Positions 7,988 to 15,948 of a stretch of DNA of 36,434 nucleotides are shown piece after piece. Source of the DNA: an uncultured Clostridia bacterium. GTDB taxonomy: Bacteria > Bacillota > Clostridia > Oscillospirales > Ruminococcaceae. The stretch spans positions 1 to 36,434 of the forward strand of contig CANPYR010000024.1 of NCBI GenBank assembly GCA_947588805.1, written 5' to 3'. The notes under the pieces are model-generated. The model did not search any database, was not told the DNA's origin, and was given only the letters and a program-made list of their open reading frames with translations. The translations under genes were made by a program, and so were the position numbers. Each line of letters begins with the position of its first letter. Positions within the stretch are counted from its first letter, which is position 1.

Positions 7988-8356
7988 GTGATAAAACTCA
8001 ACACACACCTTGGCGCGATCATTCTTTCCGGGGGGTATCTCTCGAATCTTATCGCTCATACGGCTTCAAGCTGCTTCGGCGTCGTGCAGATGAACCCCGC
8101 CGGCGCTTCTCAGGGAGTCAGAACCGCCGTTTTTCGCTCCGAACCCCGCGACAACGGCGTTAAGGTTTATCAGGGAAAGTCAAACGGCGCTCTTTCCGTA
8201 GATCTGCATATTACCGTGATGTACGGAGTGAACGTCGGCGCTATCACCGAGAGCATTATAAATAAAGTCCGCTATGTCTGCGAACGCGAAACCGGTCTTA
8301 AGACAGAGACGGTAAACGTCTTCGTGGACGGAATGGAAAACAGTCAGGAGGACTAA
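7988..8356 (+). CDS. yloU: Asp23/Gls24 family envelope protein (YloU-like)
   Basis: The 122-aa product begins MIKLNTHLGAIILSGGYLSN and ends in a NVFVDGME-containing segment, typical of the small Asp23/Gls24 (YloU) family that is associated with the cell envelope and general stress in Firmicutes. The start is GTG at 7988 behind GGGGAGG at 7975-7981. The frame is open further upstream, but that extension has no ribosome site and overlaps the promoter. The stop lies one base before the ATG of the next gene, so the two are translationally close. The yloU-yloV order is widely conserved in Firmicutes. The molecular role of YloU is not well defined. Confidence 0.85.
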   Translation: MIKLNTHLGAIILSGGYLSNLIAHTASSCFGVVQMNPAGASQGVRTAVFRSEPRDNGVKVYQGKSNGALSVDLHITVMYGVNVGAITESIINKVRYVCERETGLKTETVNVFVDGMENSQED

Positions 8357-8357
8357 G

Positions 8358-10025
8358 ATGGCAATAAACGGAAAAATTCTCAGAGACGCGTTTATAAGCG
8401 CGGCCAACTGTATTGCGGCTAATAAAAAGGATATCGACGCGCTCAACGTGTTCCCGGTACCGGACGGAGATACCGGAACGAATATGTCGATGACTCTCGG
8501 AAGCGCTAAAGCGGAGCTTGAAAACATGGGCGACGGCGTAAGCGTCAGCGAGGTCGCTAAGGCTATGTCGGGAGCGCTTTTGCGCGGCGCGCGCGGAAAC
8601 TCGGGAGTCATAACCTCCATACTCTTCAAGGGATACGACAAGGCGTTCAAGGATATAAAGGAAGCGACTAATTCCGATCTTGCGAGGGCTATGGAGCTCG
8701 GAGTCGAAAGGGCTTACAAGGCGGTGATGAAGCCGACCGAGGGAACCATTCTTACGGTTTCGCGCCTGGCAGCGGAAAAAGCTAAACAGCTCGCGGCCGA
8801 GACCGAGGATCTTTGCCTGTTCTGGGAAGGAGTCTGCGAGGAGGCCGAGAGAGCTTTGGAGGAAACCCCGGAGCTTCTGCCGACTCTTAAAAAGGCCGGA
8901 GTCGTAGACGCGGGCGGCAAGGGCTTTTGCATGTACATGAGAGCGATGGAGAAGGTATTCAAGGGCGAAGGGATTTACGAATACAAAGAACCCGAAGCCA
9001 AGGCTCAGGAGCCCGTGACGATAGAGACTTACGCTTCGGCGGTGGGAAAATTCGAGGGAGAGATCACTTTCACCTACTGCACCGAATACATAGTGAGAAA
9101 GGCCGAGGGATGCGACGACAGCCTGAAGCTCAGGGCTTATCTTGAGAGCATAGGAGACTGCGTGGTGGTAGTAGAGGACGGGGAGATAATAAAGGTCCAC
9201 GTTCATACCAACAACCCGGGTCTTGCGATAGAGAAGGGGCTTGAGTTCGGTTCTATAAATCTTCCGAAGATAGAGAATATGAGATACCAGCACGAAGCGG
9301 CGAAAAAGCCGGATAAGGTCACGGTATCGAGCTCAAACAAGGCTTACGTCTCGGTGCCGCCCGAAAAGCCGTACGGATTTGTCGCGGTGGCCGCGGGAGA
9401 CGGCATAGAAGCTATGTTCAAGGACGCGGGAGCGGACTGCATAGTAAAGGGCGGTCAGACGATGAACCCGTCCACTCAGGACATACTTGCGGCGATCCAG
9501 GCGACTCCTGCCGAGACGGTGTTCGTTCTTCCGAACAACAAAAATATCATCATGGCCGCGGAGCAGGCTGTAAAGCTTGCGGACAGAAAGGTCTGCGTGC
9601 TCCAGACGCGTACCATCCCTCAGGGAATTTCCGCGCTCTTAGCGTTCGATCCCGAAGCGGATTTCAACACGATGCGCTCTGACATGACTCAGGCGTTCGA
9701 GAGAGTCAAGACGGGACAGATAACATTTGCCGCCAGAGACAGCGAATTCGACGGCCAGCAGATCAAAAACGGAGAGATCCTTGCTCTTGATAACGGCAAG
9801 CTCAGCTTCGTGGAAAGCGATATGAACAAGGCCGCCTACAGGCTTGTCAAGAGAATGGTGGATGGAGATACCGAATTTATTACCATTATCGTTGGCGAGG
9901 ACGTGAGCGACAGCGATTCGGAAGCGCTCAGACAGAGACTTGAGGAAAAATTCGGCTCCCGGTTTGACATAACCGTAATAAGAGGAAACCAGCCCGTGTA
10001 TTACTACATCATCTCGGTCGAGTGA
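8358..10025 (+). CDS. fakA: DAK2-domain fatty acid kinase subunit FakA/YloV
   Basis: At 555 aa it is close to the usual FakA length. FakA phosphorylates fatty acids presented by FakB, giving acyl phosphate for phospholipid synthesis. The N-terminal DhaL/DAK2 kinase domain shows NVFPVPDGDTGTNMSMT (30-46), with Mg/ATP-binding Asp36 and Asp38, and RGARGNSGVI (76-85). The middle domain has Cys241, His281 and His283 (HVHTNNPG), matching the metal site described for FakA. The C-terminal ~230 residues are DegV-like. AGGAGG precedes the ATG. No FakB is in the window, so the partner must be elsewhere. It is co-transcribed with yloU and followed by a strong terminator. Confidence 0.92.
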   Translation: MAINGKILRDAFISAANCIAANKKDIDALNVFPVPDGDTGTNMSMTLGSAKAELENMGDGVSVSEVAKAMSGALLRGARGNSGVITSILFKGYDKAFKDIKEATNSDLARAMELGVERAYKAVMKPTEGTILTVSRLAAEKAKQLAAETEDLCLFWEGVCEEAERALEETPELLPTLKKAGVVDAGGKGFCMYMRAMEKVFKGEGIYEYKEPEAKAQEPVTIETYASAVGKFEGEITFTYCTEYIVRKAEGCDDSLKLRAYLESIGDCVVVVEDGEIIKVHVHTNNPGLAIEKGLEFGSINLPKIENMRYQHEAAKKPDKVTVSSSNKAYVSVPPEKPYGFVAVAAGDGIEAMFKDAGADCIVKGGQTMNPSTQDILAAIQATPAETVFVLPNNKNIIMAAEQAVKLADRKVCVLQTRTIPQGISALLAFDPEADFNTMRSDMTQAFERVKTGQITFAARDSEFDGQQIKNGEILALDNGKLSFVESDMNKAAYRLVKRMVDGDTEFITIIVGEDVSDSDSEALRQRLEEKFGSRFDITVIRGNQPVYYYIISVE

Positions 10026-10052
10026 TAAAGCTTTAAATCATAAATAATAACT

Positions 10053-10078
10053 GCGCCGCCGAAAAAAGCGGCGCTTTT
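10053..10078 (+). terminator. terminator after fakA
   Basis: GCGCCGC (10053-10059) pairs with GCGGCGC (10068-10074), followed by TTTT. Confidence 0.85.
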
Positions 10079-10228
10079 GGAAGAAAACGGATCCCGGCGC
10101 ATGTCGGAAGTCGGAAGCTTCGGCGGCAATTGCGGCGACTGCCGAGGGGCGCGCTGAAGGAGACGGGGTGCGCGGTCGGAGCTTACGTCTTCGGGCGGTG
10201 GCGCGCTCTGAATTTCGGTGCGGCATAA

Positions 10229-10315
10229 GGCGAAGCCCTGCCCGTCCTGCGGACGGGCAGCCCGCGCCTACGGCGCGGGCTCGCCGCCTTCGGCGGCGAG
10301 GGCTTCGCCCTCGCC
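10229..10315. repeat. cloverleaf of GC-rich hairpins, copy A
   Basis: An outer stem, GGCGAAGCCC (10229-10238) with GGGCTTCGCC (10300-10309), encloses three consecutive triloop hairpins: GCCCGTCC-TGC-GGACGGGC (10240-10258), GCCCGCGCC-TAC-GGCGCGGGC (10260-10280) and CGCCGCC-TTC-GGCGGCG (10282-10298). An alternative stem, GGCGAGGGC-TTC-GCCCTCGCC (10295-10315), competes with the closing stem. The preceding 10080-10228 is GC-rich and holds no gene. The layout matches copies B (19849) and C (30728). Confidence 0.85.
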
Positions 10316-10397
10316 CCTTTTCGCCGCGCGCCCCTCGGCTTTCCTCCCAAGAATCCAAAATCAAACTTACATACTCCCCCTAAAAAAGGAAGATCCC

Positions 10398-12128
10398 ATG
10401 AAAACACTTCTGAAATATTTCAAAGGCTACTCCTTAGAAGCCTTCACAGCGCCGTTTTTCAAGATACTTGAAGCCTGCTTCGAGCTTCTGGTCCCGTTTG
10501 TGGTCGCGGCTATAATCGATAACGGTATCCAGGGCGGCGATAAGCCTTATATCTATAAAATGTGCGGGGCGCTCGTTTTGCTGGGCGCGGTAGGGCTTGC
10601 TTCTACTCTTGCCGCTCAGTACTTCGCAGCTAAGGGCGCAGTTGGCTTTTGCTGTAATTTAAGACGCGCGGCTTTTGAACATATTGAAAGCCTGAGCTTT
10701 ACCGAGCTTGATTCTCTCGGCGCTTCGTCCCTTATAACCCGCCTTACAAGCGATATAAATACCGTGCAGTCGGGGCTTAATATGACTCTTCGCCTGATGA
10801 TGCGCTCGCCGATAATCGTCTTCGGCGCGATGATAATGGCTTTCACGATAGACTTCAAGTCCGCGACGATCTTTTTGATTACTATCCCTATCCTCACCGT
10901 AATAGTCGTGGGTATTACTCTTTTTTGCATTCCGCTCTATGATAAAGTGCAGAAGAAGCTTGAAAAAATCCTCCTTCTTACCAAGGAAAACCTGACCGGC
11001 ACGAGAGTTATCCGGGCGTTTTGCAAGGAAGATGAGGAAATAGAACGCTTCACCGAAGAAAATTTACGCCTTTCACGCGGTCAGAAGCTCGTGGGAAGAA
11101 TTTCCGCTGCTATGAATCCGCTCACCTTTGTGATAATAAACCTCGCGATAATCTGCCTGATACAGACCGGAGCTTTAAGAGTCGAAAGCGGGATTCTTAC
11201 TCAGGGACTCGTCATCGCTCTTTATAACTATATGTCGCAGATACTTGTCGAGCTTATAAAGCTTGCGAACCTTATTATCTCCATCCCGAAAAGCGCAGCA
11301 TGCGCAAAAAGAGTCGCGGAAGTTCTTAATACCCCCTGCTCTATGGTAAACGGGACTGCGACGGAATGTAATATAAATGCGGAGTATTCCGTAGAGTATA
11401 AAAACGCTTCGCTCAGATACAGCGGAGCCGCCGCGGATTCCGTAGAGGATATAGATCTTAAATTAAAGCCGGGAGAGACTCTCGGAGTTATCGGTCCTAC
11501 CGGCTGCGGAAAATCAAGCCTTGTAAGTATGCTGCCGAGATTTTATGACGCCACGGGCGGCGAGGTAAGGATCTTCGGCAGAAACGTTAAGGGATACGAT
11601 CTGTCATACCTAAGAAGCATTTTCGGATTCGTACTTCAAAAAAACCGGCTGTTCTGCGGAACGGTCAGAGAGAATATGAAGCTTGGCGCGGAAAACGCTT
11701 CGGATGAGGATATAGTCGAAGCGCTCAAAGCGGCTCAGGCTTGGGAATTTGTCAAAGAGCTTCCGGGCGGGCTCGATTATAAGATAGAGCAGGGCCAGGC
11801 TAATCTCTCGGGAGGTCAGGCGCAAAGGCTCTGCATAGCAAGGGCGCTGGTGAGAAAGCCTAAGATCCTTATCCTTGACGACAGCTCCTCGGCGCTTGAC
11901 TATTCCACCGATTCCAAGCTCCGAGCGGCGATAAGGGAGCTTGAATACCGTCCCACGGCGGTGGTGGTATCTCAAAGAGTCTCTACGGTTATGCACTGCG
12001 ACAGGATAATAGTTTTAGAGGACGGCAGGGCCGAGGGCATAGGTTCTCACGGGGAGCTTCTAAAGAGCTGCGAAGAGTACCGCGAGATCTATGAGAGCCA
12101 GATAAAGTCGGAGGGCGGAAGATCATGA
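10398..12128 (+). CDS. ABC exporter half-transporter with degenerate ATP site (first subunit)
   Basis: This 576-aa membrane protein has an N-terminal exporter transmembrane domain (~1-310) and a C-terminal nucleotide-binding domain. Walker A is GPTGCGKSS (366-374) and the signature is a canonical LSGGQ (470-474). The Walker B end is LDD with Asp495 in place of the catalytic Glu, and the H-loop has Gln526 instead of His. These changes mark the degenerate half of a heterodimeric exporter such as TM287/288 or BmrC/D. The start is ATG 10398 behind AAGGA; an upstream in-frame ATG at 10218 would run through the cloverleaf hairpins and is rejected. The stop overlaps the next gene's ATG. The substrate (drug, lipid or peptide) cannot be read from sequence. 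Confidence 0.9.
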   Translation: MKTLLKYFKGYSLEAFTAPFFKILEACFELLVPFVVAAIIDNGIQGGDKPYIYKMCGALVLLGAVGLASTLAAQYFAAKGAVGFCCNLRRAAFEHIESLSFTELDSLGASSLITRLTSDINTVQSGLNMTLRLMMRSPIIVFGAMIMAFTIDFKSATIFLITIPILTVIVVGITLFCIPLYDKVQKKLEKILLLTKENLTGTRVIRAFCKEDEEIERFTEENLRLSRGQKLVGRISAAMNPLTFVIINLAIICLIQTGALRVESGILTQGLVIALYNYMSQILVELIKLANLIISIPKSAACAKRVAEVLNTPCSMVNGTATECNINAEYSVEYKNASLRYSGAAADSVEDIDLKLKPGETLGVIGPTGCGKSSLVSMLPRFYDATGGEVRIFGRNVKGYDLSYLRSIFGFVLQKNRLFCGTVRENMKLGAENASDEDIVEALKAAQAWEFVKELPGGLDYKIEQGQANLSGGQAQRLCIARALVRKPKILILDDSSSALDYSTDSKLRAAIRELEYRPTAVVVSQRVSTVMHCDRIIVLEDGRAEGIGSHGELLKSCEEYREIYESQIKSEGGRS

Positions 12129-13846
12129 AAAAAACCGTAAAAAACCTTCTGAAGCTTTTGGGAAAAAGCCGCGCGGCGCTTTTTGTATCGATAATTCTCG
12201 CGGCGGCGAGCGTATCTCTTTCGTTATACGTCCCGATACTCTTCGGGGACGCTATCGATGAAATAGTCGAGACCGGGATAAGATTTGAGGTCGTTTCAAG
12301 ACTTTTGTTCCGCGCTGGGATAGTAGTCGCTGCGACCGCGGTCCTGCAGTGGGCGATGGGGATGATAAACAACAGAATAACCTTCGATACCGTAAAAAGG
12401 GTAAGAGATCTTGCGTTTGAAAAGATAGAATCCCTACCCCTGAGCTATATAGATTCTCACGCGGTCGGGGATCTTTTAAGCCGCGTGATTTCCGACGCGG
12501 ATCAGTTTGCCGACGGTCTTTTGATGGGATTTTCACAGTTTTTCACAGGGATAGCGACTATTTTAGTCACCCTCGGGTTCATGCTCTATATAAACCCGAA
12601 GGTCGCGCTCGTCGCGGCGCTTCTGACTCCGCTCTCCATCTTTGTAGCGAGATTCGTAGCCAAAAACACCCACAGTCTTTTTCAGAAGCAGTCGGTCATA
12701 CGCGGAGAACAGACCGCTCTTATAGACGAGATGATAGGCGGGGCGAAAGCGGTATCAGCATACGGATATGAAAACAGAGCGCAGGAGAGATTCATAGAGA
12801 TAAACGGAAGGCTTGAGACTACTTCCCGAAAGGCTATATTTTATTCTTCGCTCGTAAATCCCACCACCAGATTTGTAAACGCTCTTGTATACGCGGCGGT
12901 ATGCCTTGCGGGAGCCTTGACCGCGATCTCGGGAGGAATGTCGGTAGGAGGGCTTTCGGCGATCTTGGCTTACGCCAATCAGTTCACAAAGCCTTTTAAC
13001 GAGATATCCGGAGTCGTAACAGAGCTTCAGAACGCGATAGTATGCGCGCAGAGGATCTTCGAGCTTATAGACGAGCCGTCTCAGCCGTCCGACGAGGGCT
13101 TCCCGGCGCTTTCGGAGATAAAGGGAAATGTGGCGATAGAAAACGTCTCGTTCAGCTATTCCTCCGACCGTCCGCTTATAAGAAACTTCGATCTTAAGGT
13201 CTCCCCCGGCAGCAGGATAGCTATAGTAGGTCCGACGGGATGCGGAAAAACCACGCTTATAAATCTTCTTATGAGATTTTACGACGTAGACTCCGGGAGG
13301 ATAACGGTAGAGGGCCTGAACATAGCGAAAATAACCCGCGAAAGTCTCAGGCGCGGCTACGGGATGGTGCTCCAGGATACATGGCTGCGTTCGGGGACGA
13401 TACGGGACAACATCATAATGGGAAAGCCGGACGCTTCGGAGGAGGAAATAACCGAAGCCGCGAAGGCTACGCACGCCCACAGCTTCATCAAACGTCTCCC
13501 GCAGGGCTATGATACTCCCGTAGGCGAAGACGGCGGGAATCTATCCGCAGGACAGAGACAGCTTCTCTGCATAACAAGAGTGATGCTATCCGCGCCGCCC
13601 ATGCTTATTCTGGACGAAGCGACATCTAACATAGATACAAAAACAGAGCTTCGCGTCCAGAGAGCTTTTGAGAAGCTTATGAAAGGAAAAACAAGCTTCA
13701 TAGTCGCCCACAGACTTTCAACGATAATGTCTGCGGACAGGATCCTCGTAATGCGAGACGGAAACGTCATAGAGCAGGGCTCCCACGGCGAGCTGATGGA
13801 AAAAGGCGGGTTCTATGCCGAGCTTTATAACAGTCAGTTCTCTTAA
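12125..13846 (+). CDS. ABC exporter half-transporter with catalytic ATP site (second subunit)
   Basis: This 573-aa partner starts within the ATGA overlap with the preceding gene, indicating coupled translation and heterodimer assembly. The transmembrane domain fills ~1-320. The nucleotide-binding domain has Walker A GPTGCGKTT (369-377), LDEATSN with catalytic Glu498 and switch His529 (AHRLST). Its signature is LSAGQ (473-477), not LSGGQ. In the heterodimer the competent site would combine this Walker A/B and His with the partner's LSGGQ. The degenerate site would combine the partner's Asp and Gln with this LSAGQ. The two deviant sets of motifs are therefore complementary, which supports a real heterodimer. 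No regulator is adjacent and no clear terminator follows. Confidence 0.92.
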   Translation: MKKTVKNLLKLLGKSRAALFVSIILAAASVSLSLYVPILFGDAIDEIVETGIRFEVVSRLLFRAGIVVAATAVLQWAMGMINNRITFDTVKRVRDLAFEKIESLPLSYIDSHAVGDLLSRVISDADQFADGLLMGFSQFFTGIATILVTLGFMLYINPKVALVAALLTPLSIFVARFVAKNTHSLFQKQSVIRGEQTALIDEMIGGAKAVSAYGYENRAQERFIEINGRLETTSRKAIFYSSLVNPTTRFVNALVYAAVCLAGALTAISGGMSVGGLSAILAYANQFTKPFNEISGVVTELQNAIVCAQRIFELIDEPSQPSDEGFPALSEIKGNVAIENVSFSYSSDRPLIRNFDLKVSPGSRIAIVGPTGCGKTTLINLLMRFYDVDSGRITVEGLNIAKITRESLRRGYGMVLQDTWLRSGTIRDNIIMGKPDASEEEITEAAKATHAHSFIKRLPQGYDTPVGEDGGNLSAGQRQLLCITRVMLSAPPMLILDEATSNIDTKTELRVQRAFEKLMKGKTSFIVAHRLSTIMSADRILVMRDGNVIEQGSHGELMEKGGFYAELYNSQFS

Positions 13847-13948
13847 GATATCCGAAAGTCTGTCTTTCCGACGGGTCTAAGCGCAGTCGAACATGCATAT
13901 ACTTGACTACCTGAAAAAATCAAAAAATTTAAAAAAGGGGTATCAAGT

Positions 13949-14413
13949 ATGTATGTAAAGACAGTAAAAATAAAGAGCGCTCTGAAAGCGCTTCTCACAG
14001 CCCTGATAGTCGCGGCAGTGATATTCGCCGCGGTCTACGCCGTCAACAGGCTCGTCAAGCCGAGGGCGATAAAGCTTTGCTCCGAGGATGAGATGCTCGA
14101 TTTTCTCCACGGGCTCGGCTGGGAGACCTCGGATTGCGCGATAAACGTCCGCGACGTGACGGTCCCCTCGGAGTGGAACGAGGTTTACACCCGCTACAAC
14201 GAGCTCCAGAAGCAGCAGGGCTTCGACCTGACGAAGTACAAGGGCAGCAGCGCGACGGTTTATTCGTTTAAGATACTGAATTATGAATCTCACCCGGAGA
14301 ATATTGTCGCGAACCTTCTGATATGCGATGATAAGCTTATCGCCGCGGACGTGAGCTGCACCGAGCTCGGAGGGTTCATGCAGGGCGTTCGGAGAGCGGA
14401 AGAAAGCGATTAG
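13949..14413 (+). CDS. DUF4830 domain-containing membrane-anchored protein
   Basis: The 154-aa protein has a basic N-terminus, one transmembrane helix (~13-33, rich in Ala, Val and Ile) and a soluble C-terminal domain likely outside the membrane. FLHGLGWETSDCAI, PSEWNEVYTRYNELQKQQGF (53-60 onward), DLTKYKGSSATVYSFKILNY and the ending ELGGFMQG fit DUF4830, a family of unknown function from clostridia. AAGGGG precedes the ATG at 13949. It follows the ABC exporter on the same strand after ~100 bp with no strong terminator, so partial co-transcription is possible. I do not assign a function. Confidence 0.75.
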   Translation: MYVKTVKIKSALKALLTALIVAAVIFAAVYAVNRLVKPRAIKLCSEDEMLDFLHGLGWETSDCAINVRDVTVPSEWNEVYTRYNELQKQQGFDLTKYKGSSATVYSFKILNYESHPENIVANLLICDDKLIAADVSCTELGGFMQGVRRAEESD

Positions 14414-14470
14414 AAATCAGAAATCAGAGGTCAGATTTCAGATTTTTTGGGGGAGAGTAATTTTATATGT
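14414..14470. repeat. TCAGAAATCAGA purine-rich tract
   Basis: Directly after the DUF4830 stop, the sequence reads AGAAATCAGAAATCAGAGG and continues TCAGATTTCAGA. This is one of at least eight similar tracts in the window's intergenic gaps. The rest of 14470-14586 shows no gene. Confidence 0.7.
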
Positions 14471-14586
14471 CGGGGGTTTATTCCCGGCGCTCTGCGAAGA
14501 CGAATTTTATGAAGGCTTCTGCTTCTGAATTCCATTTTGTTTGGACGGAGGGGTGAAGCGGGCGAGGCTATGGTTTGCTGATTCTG

Positions 14587-14704
14587 TCTTTCATTTCGCT
14601 ATTAAGAAGGGCGCGGCAAGCGGCGGCGAGATTCGCTGCTTTATTGCTGAATCTCTACCGACTGCTCCCCGCCCTCCCGCCCGGCCCGCGAATCTCGCCG
14701 CCGT
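14587..14704 (+). repeat. 118-bp structured element, copy E1
   Basis: It begins TCTTTCATTTCGCTAT and contains a perfect 15-bp stem, CGGCGGCGAGATTCG (14621-14635) with CGAATCTCGCCGCCG (14689-14703), around a 53-nt loop containing CTACCGACTGC and CCCTCCCGCCC. A copy of the same length in opposite orientation is at 19431-19548; its stem differs at three pairs, all compensated. It lies about 55 bp upstream of the RadC-like gene's promoter. Confidence 0.85.
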
Positions 14705-14758
14705 CATTGAATCAATTTCAAAAACCCAAAAATGTCCCCATCTTTTTTCCAAAACGTC

Positions 14759-14787
14759 TTGACAAAATTCCCGGCGTATTGTATAAT
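14759..14787 (+). promoter_or_regulatory. consensus promoter of the RadC-like gene
   Basis: TTGACA (14759-14764), a 17-nt spacer and TATAAT (14782-14787), a perfect sigma-A consensus about 95 nt upstream of the start. Confidence 0.9.
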
Positions 14788-14881
14788 ATATTCGAAAATA
14801 TATTATTTTAACTGTTCTTCCACGCATGGCTGCGTTGGGAGAACTACTTCTGAAATTCGACTGAGAAACGAGGGCGCGTCA

Positions 14882-15718
14882 ATGGCTAAGCGTGGGAAAG
14901 CTGAGGAAAATTTGACCGAAAATGCTGCGAAGACGGTCGGTGAAACGCCGGAAAAGGATGAAGCCAAAACTCCCGGGAATCACGAAAAGAAGCCGAAAGC
15001 GCAGTCTTCTCATGCCAAAAAATCCGTCTCGGAGGAAAATATTCACAGCGGACATCGGTCAAGGCTGCGTGCCGAAGCGTGCGAAGGCGGGTTTCGCAGG
15101 ATGAATCCGCACAGGTTTTTGGAGTATCTGTTGACATATCCCATCCCTCGGCGCGATACCAATCCGCTCGCGCACAGGGTCGTGAACCGTTTCGGAGGTA
15201 TCGGAGAAGCTTTTTCAGCCGATATCGGCGAGCTTGAAGAGGTCGATGGGCTCGGCGAGACGAGCGCGATTTTTCTGAATCTTTGCGGGAAATTTTATGA
15301 AGAATTCGGGATGAAAGACCCGGAGCTCCCGAAGCCTTGGAGCACGGAATACAGCCTTATAAACTACCTCGCGACTATTTACGACGGCTCGAAGCCTGAG
15401 GTTTTGTTGCTTTACACCTATTCTGACGGAAGGGTGTTTTTTGTTGACAGATTTGAGGACGACCTGCGCGGAGATCCTATAAAATTACGTCAAAAAATAG
15501 TTAAATCCTATGACAGTTTTCGTTATCCCTGCGCTATCATTCACTGCTCGAGCGAAAAGAGAGTGGCGGAAGAAGAATCGAAGATCATGGAGGATATCAT
15601 CAGCCGCGTCGACGAGGGTTGGGATTTTTTAGAAGCTTCGCTTTTCAGAGAGAACGAGATCGAGCGGCATCTGATGAACGGGCATGTGAGACGTTGGAGA
15701 TATCCTAAGTTTTTCTGA
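14882..15718 (+). CDS. RadC-like protein with degenerate JAMM domain
   Basis: The 278-aa product has a low-complexity Lys/Glu-rich N-terminus (1-55). The RadC/UPF0758 helix-hairpin-helix region follows (~56-135: HSGHRSRLRAE, FLEYLLTYPIPRRDTNPLAH, VVNRFGGIGEAF, VDGLGETSA). The C-terminal ~120 residues align in position with the RadC JAB/MPN domain. The metal motif HxHPSGxxxxSxxD is absent: only His221 (IIHCSSEKR) remains. A zinc-dependent isopeptidase-like activity is therefore unlikely, while the DNA-binding part looks intact. RadC-family function is poorly understood even for intact members. The ATG at 14882 follows GAGGG; upstream in-frame codons overlap the promoter and are rejected. Confidence 0.8.
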   Translation: MAKRGKAEENLTENAAKTVGETPEKDEAKTPGNHEKKPKAQSSHAKKSVSEENIHSGHRSRLRAEACEGGFRRMNPHRFLEYLLTYPIPRRDTNPLAHRVVNRFGGIGEAFSADIGELEEVDGLGETSAIFLNLCGKFYEEFGMKDPELPKPWSTEYSLINYLATIYDGSKPEVLLLYTYSDGRVFFVDRFEDDLRGDPIKLRQKIVKSYDSFRYPCAIIHCSSEKRVAEEESKIMEDIISRVDEGWDFLEASLFRENEIERHLMNGHVRRWRYPKFF

Positions 15719-15840
15719 GAGACTGTCAGCGATTAGAATTCAGAAGTCAGAAATCAGAATTCAGAATAAACTTTACCTCTCTGCGCTGCGAGCTCATAGA
15801 AGATAGAAGATAGAAGATTAAAAATTAAAAATCAGAATGG
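15719..15840. repeat. purine-rich repeat tracts
   Basis: Two runs are visible: ATTCAGAAGTCAGAAATCAG near 15735 and ATAGAAGATAGAAGATAGAA near 15795. They match tracts in the other composite intergenic repeats. No gene is present. Confidence 0.7.
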
Positions 15841-15877
15841 AAACGCCCCTTTCCCTCCAAAAAATTTTCTTTTCCTC

Positions 15878-15906
15878 TTGCATTCCATATGAAAAAATGT
15901 TAGAAT
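15878..15906 (+). promoter_or_regulatory. promoter of the GH94 gene
   Basis: TTGCAT (15878-15883), a 17-nt spacer and TAGAAT (15901-15906), about 40 nt upstream of the start. Confidence 0.75.
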
Positions 15907-15948
15907 AAAAAAGAAGAAAAGGCATAAGCCTAAAAGGAGGATCTGATT

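Noticed and set aside
8298-9293. 331-codon open frame on the - strand opposite fakA
   Set aside because: Antisense to a conserved gene with intact motifs; no ribosome site or domain.
10229-10309. tRNA gene, because of cloverleaf shape
   Set aside because: Arms have triloops, no T-loop GTTC motif, no anticodon-loop pattern and a much too GC-rich outer stem.
10218-10397. 60-residue N-terminal extension of the first ABC subunit
   Set aside because: It translates the cloverleaf hairpins into low-complexity Ala/Arg/Pro sequence; ATG 10398 has a proper ribosome site and fits the family length.
14587-14704. integron attC-like site
   Set aside because: No integrase or conserved core sites are present; the similarity is only a long imperfectly loop-bearing palindrome.
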